Below, piece by piece: positions 36,523 through 45,299 of a DNA stretch of 64,000 nucleotides. Under the pieces are notes generated by a model. The model was not told the DNA's origin, did no database searches, and saw nothing but the letters and a program-made list of their open reading frames with translations. This DNA is from Methanohalophilus sp. (GTDB lineage: Archaea; Halobacteriota; Methanosarcinia; Methanosarcinales; Methanosarcinaceae), in contig NZ_JASGLW010000006.1 of NCBI RefSeq assembly GCF_030156785.1, positions 1 through 64,000 on the forward strand. Reading direction: 5' to 3'. A program made the position numbers and the translations under genes. Each line of letters opens with the position of its first letter. Position 1 is the stretch's first letter.

Positions 36523-37473
36523 TTATGTGTGTTTTGCAAGTGCAATAAGAATGTCCTTTTCGGTTATTATCCCTTTCAGTTTCCCGTTTTTAATAACAGG
36601 TAGAGAACTGATCCCCTTTTCATCCATTATTTCTGCTGCTTTGCCGAGATCAGTTTCGGGTTCAGTCCAGACTACATCCTTTGCGATCAGTGAACCTACA
36701 GGTTCGTCAAAAGCTTCATGTACATTTCCGGTTATCAGTTTTTCAAAGGCTTCACCACCTCCAACATACTTCACAATGTCAAAGGCGGTGATAATCCCAA
36801 CGAAAATACCTTCTTTAACTACAGGCAGGCGCTTGAAATGTCCTCCTACCATTATCTTTGCTGCATCCCACAGGCTTGTGTTATAATCTGCTGTTTTGAC
36901 CCCCTCTTTCATAAGTTGTCTGACTTTAATACCTGTTTTAATACTGCTAATTAAACCCAGAAAGTCCTTTTCTGTGCAAATTGCTACAAGCTGGTCATCC
37001 TGATCAACGATTGGCAGGCTTCCAATATTGTTTTTTGTCATCAATTCAAAGGCGCGGTTAATGCTTGATGTCATTGGAAGGGAATAAACATCATGTTGCA
37101 TTATCTCCCGGATTTCAGCGTTTATCGAAGCGAGCAAATTTCCTTTAAATTTCTTTTCAACAAAAAGACTTTTAGCCCCTCCTCCAAAAAGATCAAGTAT
37201 ATCAAAGGATGAAATGATTCCTTCAAGCCGATTTGTCCCGGCATCTGTTACAGGCACATGACGAATTTTTCCTTTTGTCATGGTTTTCAGGGCATCAATA
37301 ATAGGAGTGGTGGGTTGAACTGTTACAACGTTTCTTGTTGCAATGGACATAATATCTCCCTCATGTTGTGCAATGCGATCGTGGAACTGCACAGGCCCCA
37401 CATCCATTATACTCTCAGAACTAAAGGCATGAGGGTTCTTTCTGGGGCTATCCCGTATTGAAACATCTTTCAT
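36523..37473 (-). CDS. Four-CBS-domain protein (CBS array, gene 3 of 5)
   Basis: A 316-residue protein with four CBS repeats preceded by a short polar N-terminus (MKDVSIRDSPRKNPHAFSS). The repeats start near HEGDIMSIATRNVV, REIMQHDVYSL, RQLMKEGVKTA and AKDVVWTEPET. A strong GGAGGT ribosome site precedes the ATG at 37471-37473. The first pair contains an insertion with IISSFDILDLFGGGAKSLF, which is shared in type with the third repeat's ITAFDIVKYVGGG. Confidence 0.9.
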   Translation of the reverse strand: MKDVSIRDSPRKNPHAFSSESIMDVGPVQFHDRIAQHEGDIMSIATRNVVTVQPTTPIIDALKTMTKGKIRHVPVTDAGTNRLEGIISSFDILDLFGGGAKSLFVEKKFKGNLLASINAEIREIMQHDVYSLPMTSSINRAFELMTKNNIGSLPIVDQDDQLVAICTEKDFLGLISSIKTGIKVRQLMKEGVKTADYNTSLWDAAKIMVGGHFKRLPVVKEGIFVGIITAFDIVKYVGGGEAFEKLITGNVHEAFDEPVGSLIAKDVVWTEPETDLGKAAEIMDEKGISSLPVIKNGKLKGIITEKDILIALAKHT

Positions 37474-37592
37474 GTTTTACCTCCATCTTTATATCTTCAA
37501 TATCTTTTGTGTGTGCTTTGCGCTCAATCAGACAATCAAAAATTGATGTCACGGTTTTAGGCAAAATTTATTCCTGAAAAGTCACAAACCAC

Positions 37593-38360
37593 TCAGGAAT
37601 TATCTATACATGCCCGTAACAGGTCATTGCGATCTATAATCCCAACAATTTTGGAATCATCGACCACAGTAATCCTCCCCACATCTTTACGCAGAATAAT
37701 ATCCCTGCATTCTTCAAGGGATGTCTGGGGGTTCACTGTATATGCAGGCGTTGACATAATACGCTCTACCGGAGGCAGATTTTTGGGTTTACTCTTATGA
37801 CTATCGCTAAGTCCCACCCTCACAAAACCAGCCTTTATGATGTCCCTTCTTGTTACCATTCCAACTAATTGTTTCTTTTTGGAAAGCACTGGTATTCCAG
37901 TATAATCGTGGTTGAGCATGGTAGCCCATACCTTTGAAACGCTATCTTCAGGTTCGCAAGTCACAACTTTCTTGCTCATGATAGCCGAAGCATTCAGTCT
38001 ATTTTTTGAAGGGAAACTGATGTTGCGAAGTAAATCGGAATTGCTTACGATCCCTTCGAGATGTCTTTCATTTTCAGATCTGATGACAGGACATCTCTCA
38101 ATATTTGCTTCAAGCATCATTTTTGCAGCCGCTATTATGTCACATTCAGGATAAATAAGTGGACATTCCCTGATAAATCCACTAACGGTTACATCAGATC
38201 GTGTCGAAGTGATGTTTAACACGTCTTGATCCGTGATAATTCCCCTGACGTTCTCATCATGGTTAACCACAGGAATGCCCCTTAAAAAGTGGTCTCTCAT
38301 AAGCTGGCGTGCATGTGTTACAGTACTGTCTTCGTAAACGTAGACTACATCCTTTGACAT
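37593..38360 (-). CDS. Four-CBS-domain protein (CBS array, gene 2 of 5), start uncertain
   Basis: A 255-residue protein with four CBS repeats. The first ATG (38358-38360) lies inside the first conserved motif: reading upstream in frame gives QIKDI before MSKDVVYV, exactly where related proteins read M-Q-x-x-D-I-M. A GGGGGA ribosome site at about 38385-38390 is spaced for a start at 38376-38378, but that codon is ACG. Either translation begins at a non-standard codon or the ATG has been altered. Coordinates here use the canonical ATG. Confidence 0.85.
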   Translation of the reverse strand: MSKDVVYVYEDSTVTHARQLMRDHFLRGIPVVNHDENVRGIITDQDVLNITSTRSDVTVSGFIRECPLIYPECDIIAAAKMMLEANIERCPVIRSENERHLEGIVSNSDLLRNISFPSKNRLNASAIMSKKVVTCEPEDSVSKVWATMLNHDYTGIPVLSKKKQLVGMVTRRDIIKAGFVRVGLSDSHKSKPKNLPPVERIMSTPAYTVNPQTSLEECRDIILRKDVGRITVVDDSKIVGIIDRNDLLRACIDNS

Positions 38361-38430
38361 AATGTCTTTTATCTGCGTATTAGATCCCCCTTTATTTGCA
38401 GATGCAATTCGTTATTTTAGATTTAGGTCC

Positions 38431-39033
38431 TCAATCGAAATATCCTTCATCATCCATGCAGTCTTCACAAAGCATTAGTCCCCCGGTTTCGGTCAAGACA
38501 TCTACATAGGCACCACAGCGCTGGCATATTCCCCTTCCTGTTTCCCCTACTTCAGGAAAACTGGTTTCTTCGTTCATCTCAATGAGATTTTCAAGGATAG
38601 TATTGAGAACAGGTGAGATGGAGAGAATATCCCTATCCGTGATGATACCTATTATGTCACCCCCTTTTGAAACTGCAAGTCTTCTGATATTCGATTTGAC
38701 CATTATTTTGGATGCGTCAATAATACTTGTGGATGGTTCTGCCGATATTATTGGGGAGGACATTATCTCCCCGGCCTTTACAGTACTTGGGATCGCATCC
38801 TTTGTAGTAACCTTCCCAACTATATCTCGTTCGGTTATTATTCCTACGGCTTCATCACCCTTTGTCAAAATAATGCTTCCAACACCTTTTTTCATCATTG
38901 TGTTAGCAACTTCAAGGACAGTACTGGAAACGTCCAGTTCTATAACAGATTGGTTCATAATTTCACTAATAGGAACCTCACTTTCGATGCCTTGAAAAGA
39001 TGAGTTTTTGCCTTGCAGGACCAATGGTCTCAC
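38431..39033 (-). CDS. CBS-pair protein with C-terminal zinc ribbon (CBS array, gene 1 of 5)
   Basis: A 200-residue protein: two CBS repeats (SEIMNQSVIEL and GEIMSSPIISA) then a zinc ribbon (CQRCG..LCEDC) in the last 35 residues. CBS plus zinc-ribbon proteins are an archaeal type and the ribbon may bind nucleic acid or a partner. It is first in the minus-strand array. A TATA box (atatatatgc on the minus strand) lies at 39061-39072, about 30 bases before the ATG, so the message should be almost leaderless. Confidence 0.88.
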   Translation of the reverse strand: MRPLVLQGKNSSFQGIESEVPISEIMNQSVIELDVSSTVLEVANTMMKKGVGSIILTKGDEAVGIITERDIVGKVTTKDAIPSTVKAGEIMSSPIISAEPSTSIIDASKIMVKSNIRRLAVSKGGDIIGIITDRDILSISPVLNTILENLIEMNEETSFPEVGETGRGICQRCGAYVDVLTETGGLMLCEDCMDDEGYFD

Positions 39034-39060
39034 ACTCCATACATTACTATCTTCCCAATA

Positions 39061-39072
39061 GCATATATATCT
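39061..39072 (-). promoter_or_regulatory. TATA box of the CBS array
   Basis: On the minus strand agatatatatgc is a near-ideal TATA box about 30 bases upstream of the first CBS gene. It lies just 3' of the RPA gene and would allow the array to be transcribed independently of it. Confidence 0.55.
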
Positions 39073-39084
39073 ATCTGATTGTAG

Positions 39085-40212
39085 TTACAGAATAACAATA
39101 CGGCTCTGTCTTCCTGCATTTAATTCTACCTCATCATTAAACCCTGTTTTAGCATATGCATCTATTATTTCCATCTCCGTATCGATGTCAACCTTTTCCA
39201 CAATTTCCGCCATATCGTCCCAGAGGGTCACACGTATGCGTCCGGTTTCATCTGAAATATAGACATTGGAGACTCTTCCTATACTGCCATCCTTTCTGGA
39301 AAACTCTCGAACCTCTCCGATGCCTGAAACAAATCCCTTTACAGAGTAACTTTCCCCCGGGATTATATCAGAAATGGGAGTAAAATCTTCCTGATACAAA
39401 ATTTCAGAATCTGTTTTTCTGATTACACCGTGTTTTCCAATCTGGATTTCAACTTCATCATTGAAGTTATTCAGACGTGCATAACCATTGATAATTTCTA
39501 TGGGAATACCTTCATGCAGGCTACTGTCAAGTTCTGCTTTTTCATCCCACAATGTAACTCTGATTTTTCCGGTCTCGTCCCCTACCAGAATATTGCGAAC
39601 TTTTCCTTCCCCACCTGTTTTCTTTGAAAAAGTCCGAATATCCGAGATCTGCAGGATAACAGCATTAATGTTGATGTCGGAATCGTTTTCTTTTATATCG
39701 GCTATTTTCATGGAAGGTAATTCAACCTGTATATCTTCGTCAATTTCTTCAATTCCACCATATCGTCCCACGTTGATTTCCAACCCGGAATAACCTTCTT
39801 TAACATATCCGCTGATCCGGTATGATTTTCCTGCTTTAATTGTTCCGTTGGTAATCTGATCTGCCAGTTCATCCCAGACGGTTACACGGATAGATCCGCT
39901 GTTGTCTGCAATTATGAAGTTCCCAACTTTTCCGGTAGTCCCATCATTTCTGGAAAATTCGCGTGTATCAAAAAGAGAGATAATTTTTCCCACAACATAG
40001 ACATTGGAGCTGTTCTCATTAATGTCAGCTATTTTTGTAGGCTCATGAGTAGCATCTGTTATTCCCAGATCACTTGCAACAAGCAAAGCGATGGTTTTCT
40101 TATCACAAAGGGGTCCCATTTTTTCAGTTTTTTCATTAATCCTTTGAAGGAACTCTTCTTCGGAAACGATGCTTGATAATTTCTCATAAATAGGGGCTAT
40201 CTCGTTATCCAT
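39085..40212 (-). CDS. Replication protein A (single-stranded DNA binding), three OB folds
   Basis: A 375-residue protein with an N-terminal helical region (1-60) and three repeated OB folds at about 70-160, 165-260 and 275-370. Each repeat carries the same signature of an xFS(R/K)xxGxxGK/RVxN strand and IRVT(V/L)WD (FDTREFSRND, SDIRTFSKKT, GEVREFSRKD). There is no zinc finger, which distinguishes it from the two-OB zinc-containing paralogues of Methanosarcina. I start at the ATG at 40210-40212 with AGGTG 6 bases upstream. It coats single-stranded DNA in replication and repair. Confidence 0.88.
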   Translation of the reverse strand: MDNEIAPIYEKLSSIVSEEEFLQRINEKTEKMGPLCDKKTIALLVASDLGITDATHEPTKIADINENSSNVYVVGKIISLFDTREFSRNDGTTGKVGNFIIADNSGSIRVTVWDELADQITNGTIKAGKSYRISGYVKEGYSGLEINVGRYGGIEEIDEDIQVELPSMKIADIKENDSDININAVILQISDIRTFSKKTGGEGKVRNILVGDETGKIRVTLWDEKAELDSSLHEGIPIEIINGYARLNNFNDEVEIQIGKHGVIRKTDSEILYQEDFTPISDIIPGESYSVKGFVSGIGEVREFSRKDGSIGRVSNVYISDETGRIRVTLWDDMAEIVEKVDIDTEMEIIDAYAKTGFNDEVELNAGRQSRIVIL

Positions 40213-40368
40213 TATAAACACCTGAAAGATTTGCAGATCATTGTCTTTAATCGGGCTTTTTAGGGGAGAAGTTTTGTAGAGAAGGTGATAAAGTTAACGA
40301 GAGATTGAAGATCAAGGACCAAGAGTTTTCCGATAAGGTAATTAAGTATAAGGACTCTCAGTGTTAGC

Positions 40369-40998
40369 ATGATTCGCAGTTGTCAAGAACATGGTTATTT
40401 CCGGGGGGGAAATTGCCCGGAATGTGGTGAAAAGGGGCGTTTCTTATTGGATGATGTAAGGGAGCAAAAACTTGGTCGTTTTGTTTCTGGCGCTCTACGC
40501 CATTTTCCTGATGATCTGGGACTCCAGATGGATTTACAGGGTTGGGTTGATCTTGACAGGTTTTGTGGCGTCATGAAAAAACGTTACCCATGGAGTAGTG
40601 AAGATCGTCTGATTGGTCTTGTGGAATCTGATACTAAGAATAGGTATGAGATTAACGGCAGATACATAAGGGCACGATATGGTCACTCAGTGGACGTAGA
40701 TCTAGATTATCCTCCCTGCGATGCCGAATTTTTGTATTACGGTGTTAGCCAGGAAGAGGTTGAAATGCTTCTGGATCAGGGTATTTCTCCAATCAGGCAG
40801 ACTTATGTACATTTGAGCACTTCAAAGCAAAGGGCAAATGAGGCTGCTTCTGTTCATACAGATAACCCGGTGGTTTTACAGGTGAATGCACTGGAAGCTT
40901 CTGAAGCAGGAATTGATTTCATTAGTGCTAATGAGGATATAGCTCTTACAGATTACGTTCCACCGGAGTTTATTTCCATTGCCGGGGAAGACAATTAA
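40369..40998 (+). CDS. kptA: RNA 2'-phosphotransferase KptA/Tpt1
   Basis: A 209-residue enzyme that removes a 2'-phosphate from RNA using NAD+. An N-terminal zinc-binding segment (CQEHGYFRGGNCPECG) is followed by the two-lobed Tpt1 fold: GRFVSGALRHFPDDLGL, RYEINGRYIRARYGHS (catalytic Arg-His) and later YVHLSTSKQRANEA. In eukaryotes it finishes tRNA splicing. Most archaea splice with RtcB, so its RNA substrate here is open. It is divergent from the RPA gene and lies 5.5 kb from the RNA ligase gene. Confidence 0.92.
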   Translation: MIRSCQEHGYFRGGNCPECGEKGRFLLDDVREQKLGRFVSGALRHFPDDLGLQMDLQGWVDLDRFCGVMKKRYPWSSEDRLIGLVESDTKNRYEINGRYIRARYGHSVDVDLDYPPCDAEFLYYGVSQEEVEMLLDQGISPIRQTYVHLSTSKQRANEAASVHTDNPVVLQVNALEASEAGIDFISANEDIALTDYVPPEFISIAGEDN

Positions 40999-41103
40999 TG
41001 CAAGAGAATTAAATTCCCCTGCATTTACGAGGCACTACATAGTTAATTATCTTTAGGAGGTACCACAAAGTTCTTAAACCCTAACGATAATTAGATGTTA
41101 GCT

Positions 41104-41383
41104 AGTCAAATAATGACTATTTATACATATCATCATGATACCCATTGGGTTTTTGCTATAGATCCAATGGGCTAAAATCCGACATAAATAATTAGAATCA
41201 TCATCGTTGGTTATCAGAAGGTAGCCAATAATCATAAAGAAGCAGAATTTCAGGTTTCATTGCCTCATAGAATGTGTAATTCCAATTTACAATCTTAACT
41301 TGCATGTGCTGTAACAAAACAGAATATGTTGCAAATAGATCACCCAACAAAAGTTGGGTGTAATCAAGTTTATTTGTAAACTT
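41104..41383 (+). ncRNA. Hairpin-rich intergenic region upstream of dnaG, candidate RNA
   Basis: Within the 541-base gap 40999-41539 five inverted repeats follow each other. TAGTCA/TGACTA is at 41104-41120. CCCATTGG/CCAATGGG is at 41141-41171. TTGGTTA/TAGCCAA (one G-U) is at about 41206-41227. CACCCAAC-AAAA-GTTGGGTG is at 41341-41360. AAGTTTA-TTTG-TAAACTT is at 41366-41383. A TATA-like tatttatacat lies near 41117-41127. No protein frame is convincing. A small RNA or long structured dnaG leader is possible; known RNA families were not recognised. Confidence 0.3.
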
Positions 41384-41539
41384 CTAGGGCTCCTGTAACC
41401 AGAGGAGATTTGCCAAATGTCTCTTGGAGAGAGGCATTGAGGCTGAGTTCAGGGGGTATGAAAAACCGTTAGGATATTTTTTGCTTCTTTTGCCTAATTT
41501 TGATTCTATTATTTTGTCTGGTAAAAAGGAGAACTTATC

Positions 41540-42850
41540 ATGCAAAGCAGTGATACAACAAAATACATTATCCATTGCAAACTTAATGCTGACGGGGTTA
41601 TTGAACGTCCTGATATAGTAGGTGCGATTTTCGGTCAGACTGAAGGTCTTCTGGGATCTGATCTGGATCTGAGGGATTTGCAGAAAACAGGTCGAATTGG
41701 ACGCATTGAAGTTATTGTCAATACAAAAGGCGGAAAAACAAAAGGAAATATCCACATTCCTTCAAGCCTTGACAGGATCGAGACATCTATTCTGGCTGCT
41801 TCACTTGAGACCATCGACAGGGTAGGTCCATGTACCGCAAAGATCGAGGTAAGCCAGATAGAAGATGTCCGTGCTACTAAAAGGAAGCAAATCGTTGATA
41901 GGGCAAAAATAATTCTAACTGAAATGTTTGATGAAAACCTCCCGGAATCACAGGAAATTGCGGAGGAAGTCAGGCAGTCTGTTCGAATTGAGGAAATGGA
42001 GTATTATGGGAAAAACAAGATTCCCTGTGGCCCGAATGTATTGGACTCCGATGCAATTATTGTTGTGGAAGGCCGTGCCGATGTCCTGAACCTTCTGAGA
42101 TATGGTATTAAGAACACCATCTGTGTGGGTGGTACAAATGTTCCTCCAGAAGTTGCGGAACTCACAAAGAAGAAAACAGTAACCGCATTTACCGATGGTG
42201 ACAGGGGAGGCAAGCTCATCATCAAGGAACTTATGCAGGTTGCAGACATCGATTATGTCGCTCGTGCACCTGATGGTAAGAGCGTTGAAGATCTGGTCCA
42301 GCGTGAAATTGTGAGGGCGCTCAGGCAAAAAGTTCCTGTTGAACAGGTAATTGATGCTTATTCCATTGAAGGTAGTGCCAAAAGTGCAACTCCTGTAGCC
42401 AAAAAAAGCAGGATAACTCGTGTCCCTAAACGCAAGGAAAGGGCTAAGCCTGAAGTTGCCCGCCAGACATCAAAACTGATAAAACTGGCTGAACCAATAG
42501 AGAGAAAAGAATCACGCCACAGACCCGAGAGAAGATCTCAGTCACGAAGATCTTATCCTCCGGAGGCAAGTCGCTTTAATCAACATTCTGAAGAACTTAC
42601 CGGAACACTTTCCGCTAGGCTTTTGGATGATAAAGATAAGGTAATAAGTGAGACTTCTGTCCGGGATCTTGTTAATACACTTAAGAATTCCGAGGATAAG
42701 ATTAAAAGTGTGGTATTTGACGGTGTAATTACCCAGAGGATTCTTGATATTGCTTCAAGCAAGGGAATCGAAAACCTTGTTGGAGTGAAAAGGGGTAATA
42801 TAGTAAAGAATCCAACTTCTGTAAAAGTTTATACGGCACAAGGAGCATGA
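41540..42850 (+). CDS. dnaG: Archaeal DnaG primase-like protein
   Basis: A 436-residue TOPRIM protein. The domain sits at about residues 170-260 with [12 protein letters not shown] (catalytic Glu) and [10 protein letters not shown] (DxD). The N-terminal domain (1-165) is that of archaeal DnaG, which associates with the RNA exosome and has been reported to have primase activity. A charged linker (about 280-345, many Arg/Lys/Ser) joins a conserved C-terminal segment with [17 protein letters not shown]. The start is firm: AAAAGGAGAA lies 8 bases before the ATG. Confidence 0.93.
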   Translation: MQSSDTTKYIIHCKLNADGVIERPDIVGAIFGQTEGLLGSDLDLRDLQKTGRIGRIEVIVNTKGGKTKGNIHIPSSLDRIETSILAASLETIDRVGPCTAKIEVSQIEDVRATKRKQIVDRAKIILTEMFDENLPESQEIAEEVRQSVRIEEMEYYGKNKIPCGPNVLDSDAIIVVEGRADVLNLLRYGIKNTICVGGTNVPPEVAELTKKKTVTAFTDGDRGGKLIIKELMQVADIDYVARAPDGKSVEDLVQREIVRALRQKVPVEQVIDAYSIEGSAKSATPVAKKSRITRVPKRKERAKPEVARQTSKLIKLAEPIERKESRHRPERRSQSRRSYPPEASRFNQHSEELTGTLSARLLDDKDKVISETSVRDLVNTLKNSEDKIKSVVFDGVITQRILDIASSKGIENLVGVKRGNIVKNPTSVKVYTAQGA

Positions 42851-43056
42851 ATCTCCTTGTCTTTTTTAGTCTTTATATTGGTTCTTCGGAATAATTCTAT
42901 GAAGAAAACCTCTATTTTTTGTTCTTTTCATACTGATTTATATCCATGGATGTTAAGGTAGAGGAGAACACAATTAAAATCAAATAAAGATAAATACATA
43001 AAGTAAAGCTTCTAAAGATTGCCCATCTCTTGTTGAATCTGTTTCCTAACTCATTC

Positions 43057-44988
43057 TTATTTTTTTCCAGCATAACATGAAACAGATACATCTGTAGGTA
43101 TGGTAAATGAGAAGGTACTGCCTTTTCCGGGTTTGCTTTCAACCCAGACTTCTCCTCCATGCATCTCGACATACTTTTTAACAAGCGCAAGCCCTAATCC
43201 GGTTCCCTCATATTTGCGGTTAGATGCTGATTCAACTTGTTTGAAGGGTTCAAAAATCATTTCTTGATCCTTTTTAGAGATTCCAATACCAGTATCAGAT
43301 ACAGACACTTGAAGTTTGTTATTAATCTGTTTAACATTGATTTCTACGGTACCGTATTCAGGTGTAAACTTAATTGCATTGTTGACAAGATTATACATAA
43401 TCTGTTTTATTTTTGTCTTGTCAGCATATATTTCTCTATCTTCAGTTTCCAAGTTGGTTTTGAGATTAATAGATTTTTTGTTTGCAAGAGGCTGCATCAA
43501 TGTTTTAATTTCATTGCAACATTCAGGCAAACTGATTTTTTCAGGGGATAATTCAAAATCATTTGATTCAACTTTTGCTAAATCAAGAATATCATTGATA
43601 ATATTGAGCAAATGCTTACCACTATTTAATATATTAGACACGTAGCGTTCCTGTTTTTCATTCAAATCACCAAAAGCCTTCTCTTTCAACACCTGGGAAA
43701 ATCCAATAATTGAATTGAGTGGTGTGCGCAATTCATGACTCATATTGGCAAGGAACATCGATTTAGCCTGATTTGCTTCTTCAGCAGCAATTTTTGCATC
43801 ATATATATTTTTCTCTATACGCTTTCTATCAGTTATGTCTTTCCCCATGCTGGCAATAGTCTCTATCATGCCATTATTATCTCTAAAAGGTATATTATCC
43901 CATGCAATAAGTCTACGTGTACCGTTTTTTGTAACTATTTCATTTTCATTATACTTCGGATATTCTTTTTCATTAAATATTTTGAATAATAGGTTCTTAA
44001 GATCAGAGCTAATCTCCGGAGGTATGAATATATCAAAATAGTTTTTACCAATAATCTCTTCCCGCTTCCAGCCAACCAGATCGAGGAAGAAATCATTGCA
44101 GTATAAAATATTCCCCTTTTTATCTAGAATAATCCCGATAAGGTGCATATTTTCGAAAATACTAAAAATACGCTTTTCAGATAAAGCCAAATTTTGTTCA
44201 AGTTGCTTCAGTTTAGTAATATCCTTAAAGAGGGAATAAATAGTTTTGGAACAATTTTGTTGATGATGTGTGATAATAAAGTCAAATAAAGCATCCAAGT
44301 AATGTCCATCTTTTTTTCTGATTTTAAGTTGGACATCATTCATTTTCTCCTTCTTCTTAAGCTCACATAATGTCTTCTCAATATGTGGTTTACATTCAGG
44401 ATGCAGAAAATCTGTAATACATTTACCAATAACTTCTTCTTTTGCAAAACCAAGCTCTTTTAACCAGGTTGAATTTACATCGATAAAACAGCCGTTTTCA
44501 TCTAATATCTGGTAAGGCAAAGGAGCATTATAATAAAGAGCGCAATATTTCTCTTCATTCTCTTTTATTGTCTCTTGTGTTTCTATTCGATAAGTTATAT
44601 CTACTTGCTTCAAAAGAACACTTGTCGGATAAGTTTTTGAAAGTGGTCTTATTTTCAGCAAAAACCAGTGTTTTTTATCAGAGCTGCAGTAAGGATATTC
44701 AATTTGAAACACATTTGTAGTTCCATTTATTACCTCTCTTAGCCCTTTTGCTACAGCAGGACTCACAGCTGAATTATCATCAGCTGATTCGTCACATAAC
44801 TTAAGATAATTTGCTCCTTCACAAAATTGCTTTGGATCCAGACCATTATCTTCAGCAAACTGCTTCCAGCTTTTATTTGTATACTGTATGATTCCATCAG
44901 GAGATATTATTGCAATACGATCTTCCCATAGATCAAATATGTTCTAATCAAGAAAATTCTGCACAGAATCACTTTTTTTGGAATGCAT
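43057..44988 (-). CDS. Multi-PAS sensor histidine kinase with an in-frame TAG (possible pyrrolysine)
   Basis: A soluble kinase with an N-terminal PAS-like domain, two further PAS domains, HisKA (MSHELRTPLNSI) and HATPase_c (NLVNNAIKF, VSDTGIGIS, GTGLGLALVK). Without reading through TAG, the first usable start is a GTG at 44764-44766, which cuts the first PAS-like domain. The frame actually continues upstream (WEDRIAIISPDGIIQYTNKS) to a TAG at 44944-44946, then FLDNVQ in reverse order back to an ATG at 44986-44988. That ATG lies about 29 bases from the centre of a TATA box, as expected for a leaderless message. Total 643 residues if codon 15 is decoded. Confidence 0.85.
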
Positions 44989-45011
44989 AGTACAATAGAC
45001 ATTTCTGCGTA

Positions 45012-45021
45012 GCTATATATA
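45012..45021 (-). promoter_or_regulatory. TATA box of the sensor kinase
   Basis: On the minus strand ttatatatag is a strong TATA box. Its spacing predicts transcription starting at or within a few bases of the ATG at 44988, which supports that codon as start and hence the in-frame TAG 14 codons later. Confidence 0.6.
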
Positions 45022-45182
45022 ACTTAATCCTTTATCCGGCAAATGTTTATTTTAGTAATTAAATTTCAAGAAAAACTGGTCAATCTATCTAAATCTTCTC
45101 CTTTCAGGAAAAGAGCTCAAAAGCATATTATATTAATTTTCTGAGCAAACTATATATAGGATACTGCCATTCATGGGCTCCA

Positions 45183-45278
45183 GTTGAGGAATACGATATT
45201 AGTACCCCCTCCCAAATCCCCCTGTGATTTTAGTACTGATCCTCCAAAACTCATCCCCAGTTATCAGTATTCCTCAAC
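45183..45278. repeat. Inverted-repeat element downstream of purP
   Basis: GTTGAGGAATAC (45183-45194) and GTATTCCTCAAC (45267-45278) form a perfect 12-base inverted repeat around 72 bases. Inside, TACTGAT (45234-45240) pairs with ATCAGTA (45264-45270). The element lies in the 311-base gap between purP and the kinase gene (44989-45299), in which I see no protein gene. It may be the 3' end of the purP message or a small mobile-element remnant. Confidence 0.45.
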
Positions 45279-45299
45279 CACTCCTTTTGGAATTGTTTT

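Noticed and set aside
42912-43190. 92-codon minus-strand frame at the 3' end of the kinase gene
   Set aside because: It overlaps the kinase ATPase domain in another frame and shows no family features.
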